The notes under the pieces were generated by a model that worked only from the letters and a program-made list of their open reading frames with translations, was not told where the DNA came from and did not search any database. From Fidelibacterota bacterium (GTDB taxonomy: Bacteria > Fidelibacterota > UBA2242): DNA of 7,942 bases. Both the position numbers and the translations under genes were made by a program. Positions 1 to 7,213 of the stretch are shown here, in pieces. Location: the NCBI GenBank assembly GCA_003645845.1, contig QNCV01000109.1, positions 1 to 7,942 of the forward strand. Direction: 5' to 3'. Every line of letters starts with the position of its first letter. The first letter of the stretch is position 1.

Positions 1-2952
1 AACAACAACATTATAGATATCCATTTCCGGGTGAACCGGAACGGTGGTTACATAATCCCAATCGTAGGGTATTTCCGGACTCGGATTCATATCATTAAAC
101 GGTTGGATCGCCCGCCAAATCTGGTATTCTTTCACAGAACCCTCAAGACCTTCCGCCCTTTTCCAGGTCAGGCGAACCTGTTTACCATTGTCTTCGGGAA
201 CATCGATGACGTCAATCAGCTCCGGTCCGAATACATGCATTTCAGGCCACATCATTATTGGATCTTCCGGGCTGTTATTCGGCCAATCAAAAGTACGCCA
301 TTCCGGATTAAAACCGGATTTCGAATACATCATATCAACTTTTCCGGCCGGTAAAGCAATATCATAATGTCCGTTAATGTCAGTATACGTATATCCCATG
401 TACTCAACAATGTCATTATCATAATCATAGAGTTCGGCATACACAAATACCTTTCGCAGAGGATTATCTCCATCATCAACAACATTTCCTTGCAGAGTAT
501 CCGCAATCATCGGAAAACCGGTGAGCGTTACCATTAAGGTTGTATCGTTCTGAATTTCAAAACCCTGATTGAATGCACCAAATCCATTGGCTCCAACCTG
601 AAAATCGTACCAACCGGGTTTTACATTCAGTTCGAAATGACCGCTGTCATCGGTAAATAGAGTGAAGGGTTCATAAAATTCCCAGTTAAAAAGCATCATC
701 AATGCGCCGGGAATCGGTGAGTTGGATTCATCAACAACGAACCCATCCAGTAATATATCACCTACAATTGAACCCATCCAGAATTCCAGATACGTCGGTT
801 GATTACCAACCCAGATGTTATCAATATTATAAGGATCGTAACCATCCGCATTGGCTGTGGCCGAATACCAGTCAAAAGGAATATGCTCCAATCTGAAATA
901 ACCACTGCCATCGGTATAAATCTCAAAATACTGATTCCAGTTGTACAGCTCCACATGGGCATTGGCAATTCCATATCCGTTCTCATCAAAAACATAGCCT
1001 TCAACAACGCCCTCGGTGACTGGTTCCGAAATATAATAATCCCTGTTATAATGATTGCCTGATAAAACATTCATGGAATCAACGACAGATGGTCTCCATT
1101 CATAAGGCCAATAGACCTCTATCATATAGGGAACACCAGGATATGGTTCACCGACAAGAGGAACTTCATAATATCCATTCTCGTCGGTAAATGCCCAGAT
1201 ATCCAATCCCGGGAGACCGGCCGGACCTTTTACCGGTGATATCAACTGGTAAACATGAACCTGGGCATCGTACAGCGGATTATTATTATTGGCGTTATAT
1301 ACAGTTCCACTCAAGGACGCATCGGGAATAATCGCTGTAAAATCAAGTCCTGCTGCCGGTGCATACACATCAGAATAGGAATCGGGCATGAACAGCACGT
1401 CATCCGACCAGGCGTTTACCCAATAGGAGCTCGTATCTACACCACCCCAACCATTATCAAAAGGAATTCCCTGTAAAGCCGTTGAGACCCGGAGTTCATA
1501 ATTACCGGATTCGTCGGTATAAGCCCAGTTATGATAGCCGACGTCAATTCCCAGCCAGACATCCGTATACATCTCGACGTCCGCCATCGGATCACCTGCC
1601 GATGTACCAACATAACCTGTAAAACTTGCATTCAGACTATAAAGCGTAAAGTTAACCGGGTGATCACCATTCTCAAATACTTCCAGCTCCTTCGACCAGG
1701 GAATCATATACTGACCGTAAATGTCATCTTCCTCAATTTCCACTTCCCACCAGCCGGGCATCGCGGGAATCTCAAATGAACCATCTGAATTTGTCACGAC
1801 TTCTGTTTCACCGTAATCACCGTGCGCATTGATGGTCACCCCACCGACGCCTTGGCCATTTTCATCTTGCACGGCACCATAGATGGTTTCCTTCCCCACA
1901 GTTAGGACAAAATCAAAACCGGTCACCTGCCCGAGAATCGACACATCAATGCCATAGGGATCGGGATAGTATCCGGGATATTGATTCCAGATATCTTCGA
2001 CACCGATAATAAAATCACCCTGATATTGATCAAAAATACCGATCTTGTAATAACCGTTTTGATCGGTCTTCGTCAGGAACACTGCTTCAGGCTCCCAATC
2101 TTCCCAGATTGTATCCGCAGGCATCTTGGCCACCCAGACAACTACATCAACAGCCGGGTATGAGCCGACCGATTTTTCAGGCGGATTTTCCACCATAACG
2201 GTGCCTTCGATACTGGTATTTTCATCGGGAGCGCCCACAAACGCAACCCCTTCAAACATAATGGGTGTTGCAGTACTCCATCCCGATACATAGACAATGC
2301 AATTCTGCAATCCGAAAAACGGTTCGGGACTGCCTTCGTCACCGAAACTCATTGTATTGAGAGTTGCCTGAAATATCCCGTCCCCGGGTGGTGTTTCGTC
2401 AAATTCCGCACCATCCCAGACCTTGATTTCATCTCCATCGTCACCGCTAAGATCGACAAAAAGGTCATTACCACCAAAAACAGAATCACCGTCGTCCACC
2501 CAGAATTCAAGCACAACCGTGTCACCAGTCAAGATTTGAAATACAAAAGATTCACCGGCAATATAATTAATAGTATCCGGTACACCGGGAAAAAGTGTCA
2601 ACGTATCCATCGGCATCATAATGTCAGTTTTACTCGGAGCAAATTTCGACAGGCTTTTCTGAGCCCGTTGAAAGGACATCTGATTATTAAAAACCTGCAA
2701 ATGGGAATTTGTTTTGTGAGATTTCCTCTCATGATGCGTCTTTCCCATGTAAACCTGCATCATCTTTCCCCGGTCACTGTTCGATCGAAGGGCGTTTTGA
2801 ACCTTTGATTGAATCTTTACCTGTTCCGGTTGACTCAGTTTGATCATCTCCCGACTCCACTGCACCCGTTTCACTGCCTGGCTGGTATTCTCCGCCCAGA
2901 CAAACGAAACAAGCAACGTCAACATCAGAAAAATTGTCGCTAACTTTTTCAT
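1..2952 (-). CDS. Large secreted protein with seven tandem carboxypeptidase-regulatory-like domains and a fibronectin-III-like segment (3' end outside window)
   Basis: This frame is open for 984 codons from the ATG at 2952 to the window edge with no stop, so the C-terminus is missing. A good ribosome site (GGGAGGT, 2957-2963) lies 4 nt before the ATG. Residues 1-20 form a signal peptide (MKKL, hydrophobic core, VWA^EN cleavage), so export is expected. Residues about 120-240 are a Asp/Gly-rich beta domain (VDDGDSVFGGND, DETPPGDGIFQ) that could bind calcium. Seven beta-sandwich units follow. Each opens with a x-G-x-V strand (SIEGTV 247, TIYGAV 356, SFTGYV 443, SLSGTV 546, VVEGYV 649, LLDGFV 734, TLQGNV 819). 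Each carries a turn like TDENGYYEV (296, 387, 479, 589, 680, 767, 857), typical of CarboxypepD_reg/SpaA-like folds. Residues about 908-984 (VRLTWKRAEG, YQIWRA, WDYVTTVPVHPE) resemble a fibronectin-III domain. A role as an extracellular adhesin or structural protein is inference; no catalytic motif is seen. A C-terminal sorting domain may lie beyond the edge. Confidence 0.88.
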   Translation of the reverse strand, partial: MKKLATIFLMLTLLVSFVWAENTSQAVKRVQWSREMIKLSQPEQVKIQSKVQNALRSNSDRGKMMQVYMGKTHHERKSHKTNSHLQVFNNQMSFQRAQKSLSKFAPSKTDIMMPMDTLTLFPGVPDTINYIAGESFVFQILTGDTVVLEFWVDDGDSVFGGNDLFVDLSGDDGDEIKVWDGAEFDETPPGDGIFQATLNTMSFGDEGSPEPFFGLQNCIVYVSGWSTATPIMFEGVAFVGAPDENTSIEGTVMVENPPEKSVGSYPAVDVVVWVAKMPADTIWEDWEPEAVFLTKTDQNGYYKIGIFDQYQGDFIIGVEDIWNQYPGYYPDPYGIDVSILGQVTGFDFVLTVGKETIYGAVQDENGQGVGGVTINAHGDYGETEVVTNSDGSFEIPAMPGWWEVEIEEDDIYGQYMIPWSKELEVFENGDHPVNFTLYSLNASFTGYVGTSAGDPMADVEMYTDVWLGIDVGYHNWAYTDESGNYELRVSTALQGIPFDNGWGGVDTSSYWVNAWSDDVLFMPDSYSDVYAPAAGLDFTAIIPDASLSGTVYNANNNNPLYDAQVHVYQLISPVKGPAGLPGLDIWAFTDENGYYEVPLVGEPYPGVPYMIEVYWPYEWRPSVVDSMNVLSGNHYNRDYYISEPVTEGVVEGYVFDENGYGIANAHVELYNWNQYFEIYTDGSGYFRLEHIPFDWYSATANADGYDPYNIDNIWVGNQPTYLEFWMGSIVGDILLDGFVVDESNSPIPGALMMLFNWEFYEPFTLFTDDSGHFELNVKPGWYDFQVGANGFGAFNQGFEIQNDTTLMVTLTGFPMIADTLQGNVVDDGDNPLRKVFVYAELYDYDNDIVEYMGYTYTDINGHYDIALPAGKVDMMYSKSGFNPEWRTFDWPNNSPEDPIMMWPEMHVFGPELIDVIDVPEDNGKQVRLTWKRAEGLEGSVKEYQIWRAIQPFNDMNPSPEIPYDWDYVTTVPVHPEMDIYNVVV

Positions 2953-3023
2953 AGTTACCTCCCGATTTGTTTTTGACTAAAAATTATTTGATTTTTGAGC
3001 ATATTTTGATTGATTTGCAATCC

Positions 3024-3052
3024 AATCTACAATTTGTCATTTAATTTATCAA
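3024..3052 (-). promoter_or_regulatory. Candidate sigma-70-like promoter of the secreted-protein gene
   Basis: On the minus strand, TTGATA (3052-3047, 5 of 6 to TTGACA) is followed after 17 nt by TAGATT (3029-3024, 4 of 6 to TATAAT). Transcription would start near 3017 and leave a leader of about 65 nt before the ATG at 2952. The region is very AT-rich, so chance matches are likely, and the host's sigma-factor preferences are unknown. Confidence 0.25.
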
Positions 3053-3183
3053 TACATCAATAAAAAATATTTTGTTTATTTTTCTCATCTACGTTTTAAC
3101 CTAACTAATAAGTATCAGACAGACTGTGATTCCCAACACAATAAAACCAATTGAAAAGCGACAGTGTGATTTGAATTACATTA

Positions 3184-3312
3184 ACGTGAATTCAACGAAA
3201 GCAATCAGTGTTTCACTAGAGATATAAACCGTTAAAACAGTTCTTAAAATTCTACGTAAATTGAACTGTTTTAACAGTTACAATTAATATTTCCTGCTCA
3301 TATAATTCACGT
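3184..3312. mobile_element. Putative 129-bp MITE-like element with 9-bp terminal inverted repeats
   Basis: The stretch begins with ACGTGAATT (3184-3192) and ends with its exact reverse complement AATTCACGT (3304-3312). The 7-bp direct repeat TACATTA abuts both outer ends (3177-3183 and 3313-3319), as a target-site duplication would. One extra T makes the repeat 8 bp if overlap with the inverted repeat is allowed. The interior has no coding capacity and contains a large imperfect hairpin. This geometry fits a non-autonomous miniature transposable element. No transposase is visible in the window, so mobility is inferred. A pair of regulatory sites in AT-rich DNA is the main alternative. Confidence 0.45.
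3227..3279. repeat. 17-bp inverted repeat whose arms are themselves palindromes
   Basis: The left arm AACCGTTAAAACAGTTC (3227-3243) and the right arm GAACTGTTTTAACAGTT (3263-3279) are reverse complements with one mismatch, separated by 19 nt. Each arm is also a dyad on its own: AACTGTT-TT-AACAGTT at 3264-3279 is perfect, and AACCGTT-AA-AACAGTT at 3227-3242 has one mismatch. The two dyad centres are 37 bp apart. The structure sits inside the MITE-like element. It could be the element's internal hairpin or two binding sites for a dimeric regulator. It lacks the GC stem and T-run of an intrinsic terminator. Confidence 0.6.
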
Positions 3313-3366
3313 TACATTATGTTAGACGTTGAAGCCGGCATAAGATAACTCCCCTAAAAATTTTCC

Positions 3367-4179
3367 TTAACCCAATGCCACATCTAACAGCATCATGACC
3401 GCAAATCCAATCATTGCTCCGGAAGTTGCAACATCACTGTTGGATTCCAGTTGTGACTCCGGAATCAATTCTTCAACAACCACATAGATCATGGCGCCGG
3501 CGGCAAAGGAAAGCGCATAGGGTAAAATCGGCTGCATCAGGAGAACGGCAGCCGCGCCGATTACTCCCGCGATGGGTTCCACAATCCCGGACAGCTGGCC
3601 GTACCAGAAACTCTTAAACCGGGAAAATCCCTCCCGCCGCAGAGGTACCGAGACTGCCGTTCCCTCCGGAAAATTCTGGATGCCAATACCCAGCGCCAGG
3701 GCAACTGCTCCGGCAAGAGTCGCCGAAGGCAGATTAGCACCGAGGGCGCCAAAGGCCACTCCAACCGCCAGTCCTTCCGGGAAATTATGCAGTGTAATCG
3801 CCAAAACCAGCAATACACTTCTCTGCCAATTAGTTTTGATTCCTTCAGCCTCTTCATCGGGAAAACCGATATGTAAATGCGGAAGCAGCATATCCACAAT
3901 TCTCAGAAATATGCCTCCAAGCAGAAATCCCACAACGGCCGGAACCCAGGGAATTCCGCCTGATTGTTCTACCATCTCAATGGCCGGGGCCAGCAACGAC
4001 CAGAAACTGGCGGCAATCATAATTCCGGCGGCAAATCCCAGCATTGCGTCAAGCACGCGTCGGTTGATTGTTTTGAATACAAAGACAACCGCTGCGCCGG
4101 CGGCGGTTACCCCCCAGGTAAACAGAGTTGCCAATAATGCCTGCATAACCGGATGCAGAGCTTTAAACCATAGAATCAA
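3367..4179 (-). CDS. ZIP-family divalent metal transporter (GufA/ZupT-like)
   Basis: This 270-residue inner-membrane protein has about eight hydrophobic segments and is expected to bring zinc or another divalent metal into the cytoplasm. The two metal-binding helices are clear: HNFPEG (H131, N132, E135) and QNFPEG (Q168, N169, E172), followed by E201 in GIVEP. From knowledge of the BbZIP structure these match H177/N178/E181, Q207/D208/E211 and E240, and the 168-172-201 spacing is identical to 207-211-240. A short His/acidic loop (LPHLHIGFPDEEAEG, about 99-113) sits between helices 3 and 4. The chosen start is TTG at 4179, because AAGGTG (4188-4193) lies 7 nt upstream and the following residues (LHPVMQALLATLFTWG) look like the usual family N-terminus. 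The in-frame ATG at 4146 would lose part of helix 1. The stop is TAA at 3369-3367. The exact metal cannot be read from sequence. Confidence 0.93.
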   Translation of the reverse strand: MILWFKALHPVMQALLATLFTWGVTAAGAAVVFVFKTINRRVLDAMLGFAAGIMIAASFWSLLAPAIEMVEQSGGIPWVPAVVGFLLGGIFLRIVDMLLPHLHIGFPDEEAEGIKTNWQRSVLLVLAITLHNFPEGLAVGVAFGALGANLPSATLAGAVALALGIGIQNFPEGTAVSVPLRREGFSRFKSFWYGQLSGIVEPIAGVIGAAAVLLMQPILPYALSFAAGAMIYVVVEELIPESQLESNSDVATSGAMIGFAVMMLLDVALG

Positions 4180-4207
4180 TATGATACACCTTACTATTTC
4201 TTTCTTA

Positions 4208-4221
4208 ATTGTAGTCGACTA
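4208..4221 (-). promoter_or_regulatory. Possible -10 box overlapped by a 10-bp palindrome upstream of the ZIP gene
   Basis: On the minus strand, TACAAT (4213-4208) matches the sigma-70 -10 box at 5 of 6 positions, and its 5' end overlaps the perfect palindrome TAGTCGACTA (4212-4221). Transcription would begin near 4201, about 20 nt before the TTG start and just ahead of the ribosome site. No good -35 box is seen at the right distance. A repressor site over a promoter would suit a metal-uptake gene, but a 10-bp palindrome can arise by chance. The rest of the 144-bp gap to pgi shows no gene and no clear terminator. Confidence 0.25.
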
Positions 4222-4323
4222 GAAATTCACACTTCTCTTCAAACACCCTGCATTTTTGTCTTCTGACCTTTTCCATTTGCTTTTTTGAATGTCGAATACC
4301 GAACGACGATTAACAATGTCAGA

Positions 4324-5979
4324 TTATCCTTTTTCTAAAGTCTTATACATATTAATCAATCCATTCGTCGATGAATCATGGGTATTGATTTCGTTGGCTG
4401 TTTCGAGTTCCGGCAGTATTTTCTTCGCCAACTGTTTGCCCAACTCAACGCCCCATTGATCGAAGCTATATATATTCCAGATAATACCCTGAACAAATAT
4501 TTTATGCTCATACATGGCAATCAACGCTCCCAAAACCCGCGGTGTCAATTTTTTGTAGAGTATCGACGTTGTGGGCCTATTGCCGGAAAATACTTTAAAA
4601 GGGATTAGTTTTTCCAACTTTTCCCCGGAAAGACCTTCAGTCATCAACTCTTTTCTGACTTCGGATTCGTTCTTTCCATTCATCAGCGCTTCCGTCTGGG
4701 CAAAGAAATTCGCCAGTAATTTCCGGTGATGGTCGCCGATGTCATTGTGAGATTGAGCCGCCGCCAGAAAATCACAGGGAATCAGCTGGGTGCCCTGATG
4801 AATTAATTGATAAAAAGCATGCTGCCCGTTTGTTCCCGGTTCACCCCAGATAATCGGTCCGGTCTGATAGTCTGTTTTAAAACCATTCCGATCGACGCTT
4901 TTTCCATTGCTTTCCATGTCAGCCTGTTGCAAATAGGCCGGGAAGCGATGCAGATATTGATCATAGGGCAAAATCGCCCACGACGGCGCATCGAAAAAAT
5001 TCCGATACCATATTCCCAGCAAAGCCAATATTATCGGAATATTTTTCCTGAATTCAGTCTCTCTGAAATGCCGGTCCATGGCGTGTGCGCCTTCCAGCAA
5101 TTCACGAAAACGGTCAAAACCAATCGAACAGGCAATGGATAATCCAACCGCCGACCAGAGGGAATAGCGTCCGCCGACCCAGTCCCAAAATTTGAATATA
5201 TTTTCCTCGCCAATTCCGAAAGCCTTAACCGCCGGAACATTTGTTGAAACCGCCACAAAATGCCGGGCAACGACACGCTCATCCGCCAACTTTTCCAGAA
5301 GCCATTTTTTTGCGCTGTGTGCGTTGGTCATAGTCTCCTGAGTTGTGAAAGTCTTTGAAACCAAGATAAACAGGGTCGATGCGGGCTTAAGATTTTTCAA
5401 CGTTTCCACCAGATGAGTGCCATCCACATTGGAAACAAAATGAACCCTGATATTTTTTTCAGCATAGGGTTTCAACGCCTCGGTGACCATCACCGGACCA
5501 AGGTCCGATCCGCCGATGCCGATATTAACAATATCCGTAATGCGTTCACCGGTATAACCCCGCCACTCACCGGAAATGACTTTCCCGGAAAAGGATTCCA
5601 TCTGTGCCAGAACGGCGTTGACTTCCGGCATCACATTTTTTCCGTCAACATACACCGGTTTATCCGAACGGTTGCGAAGAGCCGTGTGAAGCACCGCCCT
5701 GTTTTCGGTCTCATTGATTTTTTCACCCGCGAACATTGCATCGATTGAAGATTTCAGATGCGTCTCTTCCGCCAGTTTGATCAAAAGATTCATAGTCTCA
5801 TCGGTAATCAAATGCTTGGAAAAATCCACCAGGATGTCTTCAAATTGAATTGAATATCGTTCAAAACGCCCGGGATCCTCCGCAAACATATCGCGCATGT
5901 GAACAGCTCTCATCCGACGAGCATGATCTCCCATCTGTTTCCATGCATTGGTTTTTCGGGGATTGATTTTATCCTGCAT
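4324..5979 (-). CDS. pgi: Glucose-6-phosphate isomerase
   Basis: This cytoplasmic enzyme interconverts glucose 6-phosphate and fructose 6-phosphate in glycolysis and gluconeogenesis. At 551 residues it belongs to the long E. coli/eukaryote-type family (E. coli Pgi has 549). Both family signatures are present: DWVGGRYSLWSAVG (266-279) and GIIWNIYSFDQWGVELGK (498-515). Phosphate-binding segments are GIGGSDLG (154-161) and SKTFTTQET (208-216). Catalytic residues are in place: E356 in QADMESNGKS, H387 in GTNGQHAFYQ, and K515 in VELGKQ, each one position after the E. coli numbering (355, 386, 514). The gene therefore looks intact. The ATG at 5979 is preceded by GAAGGA with 8 nt spacing. The start lies inside the 3' end of the upstream EFR1-like gene (11-bp overlap), so the two are probably co-transcribed and translationally coupled. 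The stop is TAA at 4326-4324. Confidence 0.97.
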   Translation of the reverse strand: MQDKINPRKTNAWKQMGDHARRMRAVHMRDMFAEDPGRFERYSIQFEDILVDFSKHLITDETMNLLIKLAEETHLKSSIDAMFAGEKINETENRAVLHTALRNRSDKPVYVDGKNVMPEVNAVLAQMESFSGKVISGEWRGYTGERITDIVNIGIGGSDLGPVMVTEALKPYAEKNIRVHFVSNVDGTHLVETLKNLKPASTLFILVSKTFTTQETMTNAHSAKKWLLEKLADERVVARHFVAVSTNVPAVKAFGIGEENIFKFWDWVGGRYSLWSAVGLSIACSIGFDRFRELLEGAHAMDRHFRETEFRKNIPIILALLGIWYRNFFDAPSWAILPYDQYLHRFPAYLQQADMESNGKSVDRNGFKTDYQTGPIIWGEPGTNGQHAFYQLIHQGTQLIPCDFLAAAQSHNDIGDHHRKLLANFFAQTEALMNGKNESEVRKELMTEGLSGEKLEKLIPFKVFSGNRPTTSILYKKLTPRVLGALIAMYEHKIFVQGIIWNIYSFDQWGVELGKQLAKKILPELETANEINTHDSSTNGLINMYKTLEKG

Positions 5980-7123
5980 AATGATTTTCCTTCGTATTCT
6001 TTAATTTTAAATTCGACAATGTGGTTCCCGGTTCCCGGTATCTTCGATAAATTGCCGTCAGCGTGGAATAATGCAGCAAACGATTTATAAACGGGATTCT
6101 GCTCAGCCAGAAAATCACTATTGAGTATAAAAACCAAATCGTAAGATAGTAGCCGTAATGCAGCAGAAGCATCCCCGGGGAATCTTTAATTTGCAGATCA
6201 ATGCCAAACCAACAAATCACTTTTTTCACAAGGGCAAAAAATACACCCAGCATTGTCAACCGAAACATTACGTAGGCCATCGGCTGGTGAACTTCGATGG
6301 CTTTTTCCGGGCAAAACGCCATACAACGCATGCAACTTTCACAATGAAATGTCCAGAAAGGATATTTCTGTTTTCCGCCGATCATTTTAATGGCATTGTT
6401 CGGACAATATTCCGCACAAATACCGCAGCCGGTGCAGCGTCGGTTGGTAAAAAACAGTTTCGCCAGACCGGTTTTGCCGTACAATAGATACCCGATACTG
6501 ATCGGAAGCAGCAATAGTCCCAATATCAATTCAACAATATTCAGCAAAGTGAACCAGCTGCGCTTACCGGTCAGAATTCTCTTAATAAACAGTTCGCTCG
6601 GAATCTGAGCCCGCCTGATAATTTCCTGAACATTTCCTGCTTTCTGGGCGGACAGCAGCGCCATCCAGTTCACCGGCATATTGATACTCTGCACGCCTCT
6701 CACTTTGTATCCTTTAAAAGCCAGAATCAATGCGATAATGAATGTTGCGCTGCCACTGAGTCCGGGAATGAAAAACCTCTTAAACTGTATTCGTCCCTGC
6801 GTCGCAACCACTATCCCATGGGCTTTACGGACTCCCGGCATTCGTAACGCAAACCTGATAACACTCCAGGGCGCCGTAAAACCGTGAGTCGGCATAAACA
6901 GACAGACCAGGTGTTTATCGGAATCCGTGGCCGGTTGTTTTTGCGATTTTCTGCCAATAAACTGTCGAGTTACATGAATTCCCCGGTTCTCTGCTATCTG
7001 CCGCATCCAGTCGGCAACTCTCAGAGAATTCCCGGTGCCGCTGAAAATGTAAAATGATGCTGTTTTATAGTAACTGCTATCGGTCATGAATGAGACAAAT
7101 TTACATGTTCTTGAGCGAAACAT
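5969..7123 (-). CDS. EFR1-family flavodoxin-like/ferredoxin protein with membrane segments
   Basis: This 384-residue protein joins a flavodoxin-like N-terminal domain to a bacterial two-cluster ferredoxin domain. The FMN-phosphate loop is FSGTGNS (27-33), and PTHGFTAPW (78-86) fits the second flavin-contact region. Two complete 4Fe-4S motifs follow: C230-x2-C-x2-C-x3-C240-P (CTGCGICAEYCP) and C261-x2-C-x2-C-x3-C271-P (CESCMRCMAFCP). Hydrophobic stretches at about 192-215, 283-305 and 316-342 suggest that the ferredoxin part is anchored at the inner membrane, with one segment before and two after it. A role in electron transfer is expected; the partner is unknown. The ATG at 7123 is the only plausible start upstream of the flavodoxin fold with a ribosome site, AAGGAG (7144-7139), though the spacing of 15 nt is long. 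The ATG at 7087 is an alternative without a ribosome site. The gene overlaps pgi by 11 bp at its 3' end. Confidence 0.87.
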   Translation of the reverse strand: MFRSRTCKFVSFMTDSSYYKTASFYIFSGTGNSLRVADWMRQIAENRGIHVTRQFIGRKSQKQPATDSDKHLVCLFMPTHGFTAPWSVIRFALRMPGVRKAHGIVVATQGRIQFKRFFIPGLSGSATFIIALILAFKGYKVRGVQSINMPVNWMALLSAQKAGNVQEIIRRAQIPSELFIKRILTGKRSWFTLLNIVELILGLLLLPISIGYLLYGKTGLAKLFFTNRRCTGCGICAEYCPNNAIKMIGGKQKYPFWTFHCESCMRCMAFCPEKAIEVHQPMAYVMFRLTMLGVFFALVKKVICWFGIDLQIKDSPGMLLLHYGYYLTIWFLYSIVIFWLSRIPFINRLLHYSTLTAIYRRYREPGTTLSNLKLKNTKENHYAG

Positions 7124-7142
7124 GAAATGAAAGATTTACTCC

Positions 7143-7161
7143 TTTTCATTCCAAATGAAAA
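7143..7161. promoter_or_regulatory. Perfect 8-bp inverted repeat between divergent genes (candidate operator)
   Basis: TTTTCATT (7143-7150) and AATGAAAA (7154-7161) are exact reverse complements around a 3-nt centre. The half-site AAATGAAA occurs again at 7125-7132. The site lies in the 90-bp gap between the divergent EFR1-like gene and the plus-strand 48-codon ORF, and it touches the AAGGAG ribosome site of the EFR1-like gene. It could bind a dimeric regulator or form a small hairpin next to that ribosome site. AT-rich composition lowers its significance. Confidence 0.35.
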
Positions 7162-7166
7162 TGATG

Positions 7167-7172
7167 TATATT
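7167..7172 (+). promoter_or_regulatory. Possible -10 box for the rightward gene pair
   Basis: TATATT (7167-7172) matches TATAAT at 5 of 6 positions and would start transcription near 7179, about 35 nt before the ATG at 7214. No clear -35 box is seen; the expected position falls in the inverted repeat at 7143-7161. This is a weak call. Confidence 0.2.
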
Positions 7173-7213
7173 TTCAAGACAGCGTTTATTTAAAAAAGAA
7201 AAAAGGTAAATAA

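Larger units (their letters stand above)
2953..3366. other. 414-bp AT-rich non-coding gap between the secreted-protein gene and the ZIP gene
   Basis: No convincing reading frame was found here on either strand. The left part (2953-3060) is the leader and likely promoter of the secreted-protein gene. The right part (3177-3319) holds a MITE-like element with flanking direct repeats. The ZIP gene ends at 3367 and is not followed by a GC-rich hairpin with a T-run, so no intrinsic terminator is called. The stretch between about 3060 and 3176 shows no feature I can name. Confidence 0.7.

Noticed and set aside
31..354. 107-codon plus-strand frame at the left edge
   Set aside because: It is antisense to the fibronectin-III-like segment and has no ribosome site or recognisable motif.
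762..1070. 102-codon minus-strand frame within the secreted-protein gene
   Set aside because: It lies out of frame inside an uninterrupted 984-codon frame with coherent repeat domains, and it shows no independent start signal or domain.
3227..3279. Intrinsic terminator for the ZIP gene
   Set aside because: The stem is AT-rich, the 19-nt loop is long, and no T-run follows on the minus strand.
3101..3327. Possible integron attC site (ACCTAAC near 3108 and GTTAGAC at 3321-3327)
   Set aside because: The two core-like motifs are more than 200 bp apart, no paired inner boxes are found, and no integrase or cassette structure is visible.
3572..4222. 216-codon plus-strand frame running antisense to the ZIP gene
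   Set aside because: It is a codon-bias shadow. Its translation has no recognisable motif, it has no ribosome site, and the opposite strand encodes a ZIP protein with all metal-binding residues in place.
4240..4323. Terminator after pgi
   Set aside because: Only a 4-bp GTCG/CGAC stem is seen, with no T-run in the pgi direction, so read-through into the ZIP gene cannot be excluded.
7085..7087. Alternative ATG start for the EFR1-like gene at residue 13
   Set aside because: No ribosome site precedes it. The upstream ATG at 7123 has AAGGAG, although at long spacing, so the longer form is kept with some doubt.
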